Notes: a model not told the origin generated them from the sequence alone. DNA of 61,067 nucleotides from Microvirga brassicacearum (GCF_008757455.1 NZ_VCMV01000003.1:402280-463346), one strand, 5' to 3'; positions 51,830 through 60,824 are shown, counted from the first letter of the stretch. Numbers and translations: made by a program.

Positions 51830-52606
51830 ATGACGCGCTTCTTTTTTTACCTTAGTAGCCGGTTCCGAATCGGGGTGGTCTTACTGCCAATTGTGGCGGG
51901 GGGAGCTCCGGCTGCTGCAGCTGAGGGGGCCACAATGCCGGGCGAGCAGCCTCCATCAGTAGACCCCGCTGCGGCCGCCATCACCCAGGTGAACCCAAGG
52001 CCCCTCCAATTGCGTCCCACTCTCAGTGATCTCGCGCGTTCGGCACCATTGGTGTTCCGCGGCAGGGTCTCCGAGCAGGCAAGTGCGCGTGATCCGCGCG
52101 GTATAATTATCACGCGTACCCGGTTCGAGGTCGACGAGGTGCTGATTGGGGGCCCCGAGACGCGTTCTGTAACGCTCACGACCCTTGGAGGAAGGGTTGG
52201 GAATGAGGTGATGACGGCCAGCCACGTTCCGCGTTTTTTGCCCGGGCCCACCTATATCGTCTTTGCGGAATCCGGCCGTCCTATGAACGCCACCTCCATC
52301 CGCTTTGCGGAGCCGGGCCGGGCTATGGGTGAGAATGGCGTATTCATCGTCGACGCCGCGCGCAACATCGTCCGGACCGCAACGGATCGCATCGTTCTCG
52401 GGGTGGAGGACGGAGACCTGCGCCTCGGACCCTTCCTGCCGGCAAACGGGACTGACCCCAGATCAAGAGCCGGCAGCGAACGGGCGCCGACCATCTCCGA
52501 AGGAATCACCGCCGCAGAGACGGCAGCGGTTCCGGAACAGCGGCAGCCCGCGGTGACACCGGAGGAGTTCGTGAGGGCCATCCGGGCGCTCGGCGCCGCT
52601 CGCTAA
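51830..52606 (+). CDS. Secreted hypothetical protein paired with a matrixin-like protease
   Basis: 258 residues from the ATG at 51830, with GGAAGGA upstream. A signal peptide (about 1-31: RIGVVLLPIVAGGAPAAAA) is followed by a beta-rich domain: LSDLARSAPLVFRGRVSEQA, TRTRFEVDEVLIGGPE, VTLTTLGGRVGNEVM and FLPGPTYIVFAE. The C-terminal 60 residues are Pro/Ala-rich. I recognise the general pattern of secreted proteins with a VxGRV...VLKG layout but no named function. The metalloprotease gene begins 28 bases downstream, suggesting it is a partner, inhibitor or substrate. Confidence 0.72.
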   Translation: MTRFFFYLSSRFRIGVVLLPIVAGGAPAAAAEGATMPGEQPPSVDPAAAAITQVNPRPLQLRPTLSDLARSAPLVFRGRVSEQASARDPRGIIITRTRFEVDEVLIGGPETRSVTLTTLGGRVGNEVMTASHVPRFLPGPTYIVFAESGRPMNATSIRFAEPGRAMGENGVFIVDAARNIVRTATDRIVLGVEDGDLRLGPFLPANGTDPRSRAGSERAPTISEGITAAETAAVPEQRQPAVTPEEFVRAIRALGAAR

Positions 52607-52634
52607 TGTCCGACTGCTGACGAAGGAGGAGGTT

Positions 52635-53606
52635 ATGACCCGATTCTGGGCGGGCGCGTTGGGTGCGGTGCTCAGCCTGATCGGCATCGCCGATGCCCAA
52701 GCTTTCGTGGTTTGCGGGTTCCACGAGCGGCCTTTCATTATGCGCGCCATCTTCTGGAACTCTGAGTTCTGGGTCGACATGGTCGCGAACGAGGCGGGCA
52801 AATGGAATGCTGTACATCCGGTCGTGTCTGTTGACCGGGAGCGCCGGTCAACAGTGCCGACCGGACGCGACAACCTCAACGTGATCTCCTGGCTCTCGGA
52901 TGCCTCATTGCAGTCTGCCTACGGCGAGGCTTGGGGCACGAGCGTCGGGATCACGCTCATTTGGAGCGACGGCGAATGCGGCCGAATTGTCGAAGCAGAC
53001 ATGATATTCAATCCGAGCATCACGCTCTTCACCTCACAGCGGCAGGTTCCGTACTCCCTCGGCTTTCAAGAGATCGCGCTGCATGAGCTTGGGCATGCGC
53101 TGACCCTTGATCATGAGGAGACGACGCCGGCCGTAATGACGGACGGGGTCGCTGTGAGCAACGTGCTCTACACCCAGGACAAGGTCGGGTGGTTCCGCTC
53201 GGCGCAGTTCCGGTTCTCGCCCCAGGATAAGAGCGACATGGGGATTTTCCCGCTGCGCGCCGCCGGTGGCGCGAAGCGATACGCCACAATCAGCCCTTCG
53301 ACGGTTGCGGCAGGTTCGACGTTTACGGTGCGTGACATCTCGGTCGAGAACCTGAGCTCCGGCATCACCTTTCCTAACCCCCAGTTCAGGGCATTTCTGG
53401 TCCCGATATCGGGCGCTTTCATAACGACATTGGGGACGTTCAACTGGGCCAGCTTCTGCGGGTTCTGCAGCTGGGGCGGAAATCTCACGTTCAGTGTGCC
53501 GGCCGGCCTCACCCCCGGCCAGTACCGATTTTGGATTGAACTCAGTGGCTCAGACAACGATCTCAGCAACAACGTCGCTCAAATCGGGCTTGTCACAGTC
53601 CCATGA
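52635..53606 (+). CDS. Secreted matrixin-like zinc metalloprotease
   Basis: 323 residues with a signal peptide (about 1-22, IADAQA). The zinc site is H150-E151-LG-H154-x5-H160 (HELGHALTLDHE), with the metal-binding lead-in VEADMIFNPS and a methionine-turn candidate in AVMTDG. Residues about 220-323 form an Ig-like CARDB-type domain (ISPSTVAAGSTFTVRDISVE, then GQYRFWIELSGSDNDLSNN), probably for surface or substrate binding. Probably exported and active on extracellular protein. AAGGAGGAGG lies before the ATG. Confidence 0.82.
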   Translation: MTRFWAGALGAVLSLIGIADAQAFVVCGFHERPFIMRAIFWNSEFWVDMVANEAGKWNAVHPVVSVDRERRSTVPTGRDNLNVISWLSDASLQSAYGEAWGTSVGITLIWSDGECGRIVEADMIFNPSITLFTSQRQVPYSLGFQEIALHELGHALTLDHEETTPAVMTDGVAVSNVLYTQDKVGWFRSAQFRFSPQDKSDMGIFPLRAAGGAKRYATISPSTVAAGSTFTVRDISVENLSSGITFPNPQFRAFLVPISGAFITTLGTFNWASFCGFCSWGGNLTFSVPAGLTPGQYRFWIELSGSDNDLSNNVAQIGLVTVP

Positions 53607-53649
53607 CGTTGGCGAGATGGCCAGAAGCGACATGCCCCATCCGACCCCC

Positions 53650-54272
53650 TGAAGAACGGTCTGAACGCTCTGATTACCCCAGACGAGTCGGTCCTGATCC
53701 TGATCGATCACCAAACGTTCCAATTCGCCAACCTCCACAGCCACGAGCCGATGATGATCGTGAACAATGTCGTTGGCCTCGCGAAGGCCGCGAAAGCTTT
53801 CAACGTGCCGACGATTCTGACCACAGTGGTGGAGGGCCGCGGCGGAAGGCTCATCCAGGGCTTGCAGGACGTCTTTCCGGAGCAGAAGCAATACCTGGGA
53901 AGACGACCGGGTCGTTGACGTGGTGAAACAGACTGGCCGCAAGAAACTCGTCATGGCAGCGCTCTGGACTGAAATCTGTCTCGCCATGCCTGCCATCCAA
54001 GCCGCCGGTGAGGGATACGAAGTCTATGCCGTCACCGACGCTTCAGGAGGCGTTGGCGTCGAAGCCCATGAGATGGGAGTCCGCCATGCTGATGGCCGGC
54101 GTGGTGCCGATGAACTGGCTGGCGGTCGCAAGCGAATGGCAACGCGACTGGGCTCGCCAGGACTCGGCCAAAGGCGCTCGGCGAGACCGTTCTCCCTCAT
54201 ACCGGCGCGACCGGCACCGCATTTGCATGGGAACTGCAACTTCTCGGCCAGAAGACGGGGTCGGCAGCCTGA
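53650..54272 (+). pseudogene. Broken isochorismatase-like hydrolase (YcaC type)
   Basis: Frame one gives NALITPDESVLILIDHQTFQ, split by its catalytic Asp, and AKAAKAFNVPTILTTVVEGR (Lys region). After a deletion the next frame resumes VKQTGRKKLVMAALWTEICL, where a Thr/Leu-rich turn replaces the usual Cys context as WTEIC. After another shift, SEWQRDWARQ and HTGATGTAFAWELQLLGQKT end at 54272. The pieces are in family order, but 15-20 residues before VVKQTG are missing. The cysteine hydrolase is inactive. Confidence 0.75.
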
Positions 54273-54321
54273 CCGCCACTATTCACGGGACACAGCATTC
54301 TTCAACCGCGAGAGACAGATC

Positions 54322-54762
54322 ATGTCCGATATCAGTGCCACTGAAGCCGCGAAAGCTATCGTTCGGCGGAATACCGAGGAAGTGCAAGGCGGCGGGAACT
54401 TCGAGCTGTTCGAGGAACTCTTCGCCGACGATTTCCTCGACCATACGCCTCAGCCAGGCCGGACGCCGGACAAGGCCGGCGCGCGAGAACTGTACAAAGT
54501 CCTGCGCCCGGCGTTCCCGGATTTTCATGCCGAAATCCATTGGCAGCTTGCCGATGGAGATCGCGTGACGACGTACAAGACTTATCACGGCACGCACAAA
54601 GGGGACTTCTTCGGCATTGCCCCAACAGGCCGCAAAATTGCGTTCGAGACGGTCAATATCATGCGTGTGCGGGACGGCAAGATTGCCGAGCATTGGGGTG
54701 TGGCCAACCTTTTCTCGCTCATGCAGCAACTCGGCGCGCTGCCGGATACGCCGAAGTCTTAA
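54322..54762 (+). CDS. SnoaL-like/ester cyclase family protein
   Basis: 146 residues from the ATG at 54322. NTF2-like fold of the SnoaL polyketide-cyclase/ester-cyclase group: AKAIVRRNTEEV, FADDFLDHTPQPGRTPDKAG, FPDFHAEIHWQLADGDRV, KTYHGTHKGDFFGIAPTGRK and the end NIMRVRDGKIAEHWGVANLF. The WGVANLF finish is diagnostic of this group. It may act as a small cyclase or isomerase. It lies 22 bases upstream of the NADP-oxidoreductase gene, probably in one transcript. Confidence 0.85.
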   Translation: MSDISATEAAKAIVRRNTEEVQGGGNFELFEELFADDFLDHTPQPGRTPDKAGARELYKVLRPAFPDFHAEIHWQLADGDRVTTYKTYHGTHKGDFFGIAPTGRKIAFETVNIMRVRDGKIAEHWGVANLFSLMQQLGALPDTPKS

Positions 54763-54784
54763 CCCAGCATCACGGAACATCGCC

Positions 54785-55384
54785 ATGACCATCGGGATCA
54801 TCGGAGCAGGCAGTATCGGCTTGGCCGCCGCAAAGACGCTCGCGCGAACCGGCATTGCCGCAATCATAGCCAACAGCCGCGGGCCTGACTCACTTATAGA
54901 GGCCATCAGGCCTTTGGGCCCGACAATCAAGGCGGGCACGCGCGAAGAAGCCGCGAGCGCCGACATCGTCTTTATCGCCGTCAACTGGTCGAAACTGCCG
55001 GCGGCCGTTGCCGATCTGCCACCCTGGAGCGGAAGGATCGTGATCGACGCCAACAATCCCGTTGAGGCGCCGCTGTTCAAGCCGATCGATTTGCAGGGTC
55101 GGGTGTCGAGCCAGGTCGTGGCAGACCTGGTCAGCGGCGCGCGTCTTGTAAAGGCGTTCAACCATCTGCGAGTTGAAATTCTGGCGAACGATCCACGATC
55201 AGATGGCGGCCGTCGGGTGCTGTTCTACTCTGGCGATGACAATACCGCGAAGGCAGAAGTCGCCGCGTTGATCGACCGCATCGGCTTTGCGGGCATTGAC
55301 CTTGGGTCGCTTGAAGTCGGTGGCAAACTCGCTCAATTTCCCGGCGGACCATTGCCGAACCAGAACCTCGTCAGGATCGGATGA
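54785..55384 (+). CDS. F420-type NADP-dependent oxidoreductase
   Basis: 199 residues. Rossmann start TIGIIGAGSIGLAAAKTLAR, then NSRGPDSL (contacts the NADP phosphate), IVFIAVNW and VKAFNHL (the family KAFN motif), and PLPNQNLVRI. Members described as coenzyme F420-dependent NADP oxidoreductases often work without F420 in proteobacteria, so the true acceptor is unknown. It is encoded just behind the SnoaL-like gene. Confidence 0.85.
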   Translation: MTIGIIGAGSIGLAAAKTLARTGIAAIIANSRGPDSLIEAIRPLGPTIKAGTREEAASADIVFIAVNWSKLPAAVADLPPWSGRIVIDANNPVEAPLFKPIDLQGRVSSQVVADLVSGARLVKAFNHLRVEILANDPRSDGGRRVLFYSGDDNTAKAEVAALIDRIGFAGIDLGSLEVGGKLAQFPGGPLPNQNLVRIG

Positions 55385-55734
55385 TGGGATTGGTGGTCTT
55401 CGCAGTGGGTTGATAGCAACCGGCAGAGGTTCTCTCATCAAAGGGAGGAGTAAGTCCGGCCGCGGAGGTCGGCGCGGTCCACCCGCTGTCTGCGGGCATG
55501 GCTGTTCACGATCCTCAGGACTGCCCGGCTCGACATGGACAGCCCCGACGCCAACCACCAATGAATTCAATCGCGAACCGCCTCGGCTGTGAACTCTGGG
55601 CCGTTATCTGACCCTCCGAGAACTAGCTGTGCGGGAGGTCTGTTTTGCTCTGCCGAATATTTTCGGCGCAAAGTGGAATCATACCTGTTATCGCAACTTG
55701 ACACACATCGGCTACTGCGTTTCTCTTTCTGGTA
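55385..55734. other. Intergenic region with a possible IS3-type scrap
   Basis: No intact gene. On the minus strand about 55572-55619 encodes SDNGPEFTAEAVRD, matching the DDE-region motif of IS3-family transposases, and frames around it are broken. A TTGACA hexamer at 55698 could be the -35 of the downstream GntR/TRAP operon, with a poor -10. Confidence 0.4.
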
Positions 55735-55751
55735 AATTGGACTGACCAATT
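55735..55751. promoter_or_regulatory. Candidate GntR/FadR-type operator
   Basis: AATTGG-ACTGA-CCAATT is a perfect 6-base inverted repeat with the TGG-N5-CCA core common for FadR-subfamily regulators. It sits 57 bases before the GntR start and just downstream of a TTGACA hexamer, as expected for an autoregulatory operator covering the operon promoter. Confidence 0.55.
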
Positions 55752-55808
55752 AAAGAAGAGCAGCCGCGACAAGCGGCTCAGGATGGGAGCGACCGTAGGA
55801 GAGGGACC

Positions 55809-56615
55809 TTGCCACTCAAGGCCGTTGAACCGCGTCGGCTCTATCGGCAAATTGCCGAGCACCTGCGCGAGCTGATCAATAACGGTGAATTTCCGATCGG
55901 CGGAAGGCTACCCTCCGAGCGCGAACTCGCGGAGACGCTCCACGTCTCACGGCCGAGCGTGCGAGAGGCGCTTATTGCGCTTGAAGTCGAAGGGCTTGTT
56001 CGCATCAATGTCGGCTCTGGGATCTATGTCCTGGCCACCTCGGGAAGCTCATCGCCAAGGTGGGCCGCCGGTGTGCCGCCCGGTGGACCTTTCGAGATTC
56101 TGCATGCACGTGAGATCATCGAAGCTTCGGTCGCAAGCGAAGCCGCCCTGCTTGCCGGCCCCAAACACATCGAAGCGATCGATCGGGTGTTGTCGCGAAT
56201 GGATGAAAGCGGGGCGCCTAACGACGAATGGATCGCGCTTGATCGAGAGTTTCACGTGACGATTGCGGCAGTGCTCGAGAACGAGGTGCTGGTCCGTTTC
56301 GTCGGACAGCTCTTTGATCAGCGCATCAACCCTTATTTCGAACGCCTGGCCAGCTACTTCGAGGACGACAGCACTTGGCGCCGAGCGCTCGCAGAGCATC
56401 GCGCGATCCGTGCCGCCATCGCCGCCGGCGACCCTGAATCGGCGCGCTTTGCGATGCGGCATCATTTGCAGCTTTCGCAGGAACGCTTCTCACGAGGTTT
56501 CGGCGAGCCGGTCAAGCCGCCATCCGATGCGGGCAAGACCCGACCCGCTGCTCGCAGTCGAGCGGCCGATCCGCGAGATCTGCACATCAAAGCCCAGAGG
56601 AGGAAGCAAATATGA
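55809..56615 (+). CDS. GntR family regulator, FadR subfamily
   Basis: 268 residues from a TTG start with GGAGAGGG upstream. The winged HTH lies at about 10-75 (LYRQIAEHLRELINNGEFPI, then LPSERELAETLHVSRPSVRE) and an FCD effector domain at about 95-225 (ILHAREIIEASVASEAALLA, DREFHVTIAA, EHRAIRAAIAAGD, with metal-binding D/H positions). It overlaps the TRAP binding-protein gene by 4 bases, so it is co-expressed with the operon it probably represses. The effector is likely a sugar acid such as idonate or gluconate. Confidence 0.88.
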   Translation: MPLKAVEPRRLYRQIAEHLRELINNGEFPIGGRLPSERELAETLHVSRPSVREALIALEVEGLVRINVGSGIYVLATSGSSSPRWAAGVPPGGPFEILHAREIIEASVASEAALLAGPKHIEAIDRVLSRMDESGAPNDEWIALDREFHVTIAAVLENEVLVRFVGQLFDQRINPYFERLASYFEDDSTWRRALAEHRAIRAAIAAGDPESARFAMRHHLQLSQERFSRGFGEPVKPPSDAGKTRPAARSRAADPRDLHIKAQRRKQI

Positions 56616-57601
56616 CTGCAAAATGGCCCGTACTCGTTGCCGCAGCACTGAGCCTCTCGATCACGGCCGGCGCAGCCGAGGCTCAGACAAAGTTGAAATG
56701 GGCGCATGTCTACGAGACATCCGAACCGTTCCACACCCAATCGGTTTGGGCGAGTCAGGAAATTGCGAAGCGCACTAACGGGCGATACCAGATTGACGTC
56801 TATCCGGCCTCGCAGCTGGGCAAAGAGACGGACATCAACCAGGGGCTTTCACTGGGTTCCGTCGACGTCATCATTTCGGGATCAAGCTTCGCGTCCCGCA
56901 GTTTCGCGCCGATCGGCGTGACCTACTATCCCTACATTTTCCGAGATGCTAACCATCTTCTGGCCTATACCAAGAGCGACGTGTTCAAGGAGCTTGCGAA
57001 GGGCTATGCGGATAAGACGGGTCATCAGATTCTGGCAGTGACCTATTACGGCGCTCGCCATACCTCGTCGAACAAGCCGATCAAGACCTGCGCTGACATG
57101 AAGGGCCTCAAGATCAGAGTGCCTGACGTGCCAGCCTACCTCGCGATGCCGCGCGCATGCGGCGCCAACACCGCGCCGATCGCTTTCGCGGAGGTGTACC
57201 TCGCGCTTCAGAACGGTACGGTCGAAGCTCAGGAGAATCCGCTGACGACGATCGAGGCCAAGAAATTCTACGAAGTGCAGAAGCACATCGCCCTGACGGG
57301 TCACATCGTCGACCATCTCAACACGGTCATCTCGTCCGGCCTGTGGAAGAAACTCTCGGACGAAGACAAGAAGATCTTCACGGATGTCGCACAGGAGGCA
57401 GCAGCCCGTGCGACCGCCGAAATTCAGGCCAAGGAAAAGGAACTCGTAGATTTCTTCAAACAGAAAGGCCTCACGGTGTCTGAGGTAGACAAGAACGACT
57501 TCAAGGAGACCGTGTTGAAGAATGTCACCTTCGAGTCATTCGGATATCGCAAGGCGGATTACGACCGGATCCAGGCCATCAAGAGCGAACCTGCTCTATA
57601 A
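56612..57601 (+). CDS. dctP: TRAP transporter substrate-binding protein (DctP type)
   Basis: 329 residues with a signal peptide (about 1-24, GAAEAQ). DctP features: KLKWAHVYETSEPFHTQSVW, LGKETDINQGLSLGSVDVI, the conserved Arg region GLKIRVPDVPAYLAM that binds the substrate carboxylate, and EVYLALQNGTVEAQENPL. The ATG overlaps the GntR stop. It should bind an organic or sugar acid in the periplasm for the DctQM permease. A strong hairpin follows the stop. Confidence 0.93.
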   Translation: MTAKWPVLVAAALSLSITAGAAEAQTKLKWAHVYETSEPFHTQSVWASQEIAKRTNGRYQIDVYPASQLGKETDINQGLSLGSVDVIISGSSFASRSFAPIGVTYYPYIFRDANHLLAYTKSDVFKELAKGYADKTGHQILAVTYYGARHTSSNKPIKTCADMKGLKIRVPDVPAYLAMPRACGANTAPIAFAEVYLALQNGTVEAQENPLTTIEAKKFYEVQKHIALTGHIVDHLNTVISSGLWKKLSDEDKKIFTDVAQEAAARATAEIQAKEKELVDFFKQKGLTVSEVDKNDFKETVLKNVTFESFGYRKADYDRIQAIKSEPAL

Positions 57602-57613
57602 GCCGGCTCATCA

Positions 57614-57646
57614 CCCTGCCAGGGAAGCATTCGAGCCCTGGCAGGG
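57614..57646 (+). promoter_or_regulatory. Strong hairpin between dctP and dctQ
   Basis: CCCTGCCAGGG and CCCTGGCAGGG pair perfectly over 11 bases around an 11-base loop, starting 13 bases after the dctP stop and 70 bases before dctQ. It probably stabilises dctP mRNA or partly terminates transcription, giving excess binding protein. No T-run follows. Confidence 0.7.
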
Positions 57647-57715
57647 ACCTATTGTCGACGCACCCGTTTCATCTTCGTCGAACGTCAGCATTTGAAACAT
57701 TCTGGAGAGCGGTCG

Positions 57716-58291
57716 ATGACACCGGAGGTTCACACCAAGGTTTCGGCTGAGGAATTGGCCCACACTTTCGAGGAACAAACCCCCGAGGTCGACCTCAGTC
57801 AATACGCGATCGAAGACTGGGCGTGTCTGGTTCTGTTTTGGGTGATGGCTTTCGCTGTTTTCCTGCAGTTCTTCACCCGCTACGTGCTCAACGACTCGCT
57901 CGCTTGGACCGAGGAGATCGCCACCTATTGTCTGGTCGCTGTCGTTTTCGTCGGATCGGCCATGTGCGTCCGGCTTGGACGCCATATTCAGGTCGATCTG
58001 ATCTTTCGGTACTTGCCGGCAGGCGTTGCAAGGATTCTAGCCACTGCGATCGATGCTCTGCGCACTGCCTTCTTCGCCTATGCGGCTTACCTCGTGTGGG
58101 AATTCATAAAGATCGTCGAAGGCGAGACGATGACGACGGTCATGCTGCCGAAGAACCTGATCTACGGCTGCGTTCTCGTTGGATTCGTCATGATGTTTAT
58201 CAGGTCAGTCCAGGTATCTATCGAAAACTGGCGCCGTGGTTTCTCCATCCTTGAGAGACCGGAGGCCTTTGAGACAGCGTCTACAATCTGA
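57716..58291 (+). CDS. dctQ: TRAP transporter small permease (DctQ type)
   Basis: 191 residues from the ATG at 57716 (GGAGAG upstream); an in-frame ATG at 57692 is less likely. Four transmembrane helices are predicted after an N-terminal cytoplasmic tail of about 40 residues. LFWVMAFAVFLQFFTRYVLN, SLAWTEEIATYCLVAVVFVG and VRLGRHIQVDLIFRYLP are classic DctQ blocks. It partners the DctM-type protein. Confidence 0.9.
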   Translation: MTPEVHTKVSAEELAHTFEEQTPEVDLSQYAIEDWACLVLFWVMAFAVFLQFFTRYVLNDSLAWTEEIATYCLVAVVFVGSAMCVRLGRHIQVDLIFRYLPAGVARILATAIDALRTAFFAYAAYLVWEFIKIVEGETMTTVMLPKNLIYGCVLVGFVMMFIRSVQVSIENWRRGFSILERPEAFETASTI

Positions 58292-58337
58292 CCGCGAGCG
58301 ACACCACAATTCCTGAATTCTTATTCGGACTGGGCCC

Positions 58338-59744
58338 ATGCTGATCCTGATTGGTTCGTTTCTCGCCCTTTTGCTCCTCGGCCTGCCGGTCGCCCTGTCG
58401 ATGGCAGTCTCGTCGCTGCTCTACATCACAGTGACAGGGACTGCGCCCGACGTCATCTTGGCTCAGCGCATGATTGCCGGCGTGGAGAGCTTTCCGCTTC
58501 TCGCGGTGCCGTTCTTCATCCTTGCCGGCAACCTGATGAACATCGCGGGTGTGACTGGACGCATTTATAGTTTCGCGGTCGCGCTCGTGGGCTGGATGAA
58601 GGGCGGGCTTGCCCAGGTCAACATCATAGGCTCGGTGATCTTCTCGGGCATGTCCGGCACGGCGATTGCCGATGCGGCCGGGCTCGGCACGATCGAGATC
58701 AAGGCCATGAAGGACCACGGCTACTCGACCGAATTCGCCGTCGGTGTGACCGCGGCTTCGGCCACACTCGGACCCATTATTCCGCCGTCCCTGCCGTTCG
58801 TAATCTATGGCATGATGGCGAACGTCTCGATTGGAGCGCTGTTCCTCGGCGGGGTTATCCCAGGCGTGATCATGACGCTCCTGATGATGGTGACGGTTGC
58901 CTTTTTCGCCCATAAGAACGGATGGGGCAACGATAGTCCTTTTTCATGGAGGCAACTCGGCAGCGCAGCCCTCGAAGTGACCATCGTCATGGCATTTCCC
59001 ATTGCAGTCTGGTTCATGATACAGGCAGGCCTGTCAACGAACGTTGCCATCGGCCTCGCGCTTGCTGTCCTTATGGCGCTTGACTGGTATTTCGACTTTT
59101 CAGCCGTGATGGCGTTGATGGCGCCGGTGATCCTGATCGGCGGCATGACCTTGGGGCTGTTTACCCCCACGGAAGCGGCTGTCGCAGCCGTGATCTGGTC
59201 TCTTTTCCTTGGTCTCGTGCGATATCGATCCATGACAATGAGGACGCTGGCCAAAGCGACCTTTGACACGATCGAGACGACCGCATCAGTTCTGTTCATC
59301 GTGACCGCCGCTTCGATTTTTGCTTGGCTTCTCACGGTGAGCCAAGCTGCTCAGATCCTCACTGACGCGATCCTGGGCATTACCCAGAACAAATGGGTTT
59401 TCCTGCTCCTCGCGAACTTGCTGATCCTGTTCGTCGGTTGCTTCATCGACACGATCGCCGCTATCACGATCCTCGTCCCGATTCTTCTTCCGATCGTCCT
59501 CAAGCTCGGCATCGATCCGATTCATTTCGGCTTGATCCTCACGCTCAATCTGATGATCGGGCTTCTGCATCCGCCACTCGGAATGGTCCTGTTCGTGCTC
59601 GCCCGCGTCGCCAAACTCTCGGTCGAACGAACGACCGTTGCCATCTTGCCTTGGCTCATCCCTCTCCTCCTGGCGCTCATCGCAATCACCTACATACCGG
59701 AATTGACTCTCTGGCTGCCGCGAACAATGGGAGTGGCCAAATGA
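58338..59744 (+). CDS. dctM: TRAP transporter large permease (DctM type)
   Basis: 468 residues with about twelve membrane helices. Family blocks: SFPLLAVPFFILAGNLMNIA, IFSGMSGTAIADAAGLGTIE, TAASATLGPIIPPSLPFVIY, and LFTPTEAAVAAVIW. It forms the sodium-driven transport channel. Its TGA overlaps the ATG of the dehydrogenase gene, linking uptake to metabolism. DctM proteins are typically 425-470 residues; this one is at the long end. Confidence 0.93.
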   Translation: MLILIGSFLALLLLGLPVALSMAVSSLLYITVTGTAPDVILAQRMIAGVESFPLLAVPFFILAGNLMNIAGVTGRIYSFAVALVGWMKGGLAQVNIIGSVIFSGMSGTAIADAAGLGTIEIKAMKDHGYSTEFAVGVTAASATLGPIIPPSLPFVIYGMMANVSIGALFLGGVIPGVIMTLLMMVTVAFFAHKNGWGNDSPFSWRQLGSAALEVTIVMAFPIAVWFMIQAGLSTNVAIGLALAVLMALDWYFDFSAVMALMAPVILIGGMTLGLFTPTEAAVAAVIWSLFLGLVRYRSMTMRTLAKATFDTIETTASVLFIVTAASIFAWLLTVSQAAQILTDAILGITQNKWVFLLLANLLILFVGCFIDTIAAITILVPILLPIVLKLGIDPIHFGLILTLNLMIGLLHPPLGMVLFVLARVAKLSVERTTVAILPWLIPLLLALIAITYIPELTLWLPRTMGVAK

Positions 59745-60790
59745 CCAGCTCTGTCCTTTCAGCTACGCTTTTTGGGGCCGAGGACCTGCGCATGGTCGAA
59801 GGTCAGATCGCACCGCTCGACCCCGGAATGGTTCGTGTCCGCTTTGGCGCCGGGGGAATCTGCGGTTCGGACATGCACTACTTTCGGCATGCACGCACGG
59901 GCGATTTCATTCTCAAGTCCCCTTTGGTGCTCGGTCACGAGATCGCAGGTGAGATTGTGGACATCGCAGGCCCGGCACCAGGCCTGAGAGCCGGGGATCG
60001 AGTCGCGGTCAACCCATCGCGATGGTGCGGCCACTGCGCGCGATGCCGGGAAGGGCGCCCGAATTTGTGCGAGAATGTCTATTTTATGGGTTCGGCCTCG
60101 AAGACGCCGCATATGCAAGGCGGCTTTGCCACTTACTTTGACGTCGTTCCGTCTCAATGCGTGAAGGTTTCGCCCGATACATCTTTCGTGGCGGCGGCGC
60201 TAGCCGAACCACTCGCGGTGTGCCTGCACGCCGTAAGTCGGGCAGGGCCTGTGGCGGGGTGTCGAGGCATCGTGTTCGGCGCCGGTCCGATCGGTCTCCT
60301 GACTTTGCTTGCCGCGCGATTGGCGGGAATGTCGGAAATCGCTGTCGCAGACGTGGCTGCAGCTCCACTTGCCTTTGCACAGCGCCTTGGCGCCGACCAT
60401 GTCGTAGACATCTCAGGCGGCGGCGATACTCTTGAGAATCTCGCTGCCATGCGGCCCTTCGATGTCGCGTTCGAAGTTTCCGGCACTGCGCCCGGCTTGT
60501 CATCGGCCATACTCAACGTTCGCCGGGGCGGCACGGTCGTGCAAATCGGCAACTTGCCGGGTGGCTTGACTTCAGTGCCTGCAAACGCGGTTATGGCTAG
60601 GGAAATCGATCTTAAGGGGTCATTCCGGTTCGGTCAGGAATTTGAGCAAGCTGTCGCCCTTATCGACGAGGGACAGATCGATGTGCTCTCGATCGTCACC
60701 GCGAAGCGGCCACTCTCAAAGGCCCCTGAGGGGTTTCGCCTGGCTCTCGATCGATCGCAGAGCGTCAAGGTCGTTCTGACGGCGCCCTGA
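59741..60790 (+). CDS. idnD: Zinc alcohol dehydrogenase, L-idonate 5-dehydrogenase-like
   Basis: 349 residues; ATG overlaps the dctM stop. Medium-chain dehydrogenase with catalytic zinc ligands C41 (GICGSDMHY), H66 and E67 (LGHE), and structural zinc cysteines C96, C99, C102 and C110 (CGHCARCREGRPNLC). The Rossmann motif is VFGAGPIGLL. HYFRHARTGDFILKSPLVLG is characteristic of L-idonate 5-dehydrogenases, which convert L-idonate to 5-ketogluconate. A sugar-acid TRAP system directly upstream fits. A gluconate 5-dehydrogenase-like SDR lies 42 kb away, at 16850. Confidence 0.85.
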   Translation: MTSSVLSATLFGAEDLRMVEGQIAPLDPGMVRVRFGAGGICGSDMHYFRHARTGDFILKSPLVLGHEIAGEIVDIAGPAPGLRAGDRVAVNPSRWCGHCARCREGRPNLCENVYFMGSASKTPHMQGGFATYFDVVPSQCVKVSPDTSFVAAALAEPLAVCLHAVSRAGPVAGCRGIVFGAGPIGLLTLLAARLAGMSEIAVADVAAAPLAFAQRLGADHVVDISGGGDTLENLAAMRPFDVAFEVSGTAPGLSSAILNVRRGGTVVQIGNLPGGLTSVPANAVMAREIDLKGSFRFGQEFEQAVALIDEGQIDVLSIVTAKRPLSKAPEGFRLALDRSQSVKVVLTAP

Positions 60791-60824
60791 TCGCGAAGCG
60801 CGAATGCGGTCAAATGGCTGCCGT

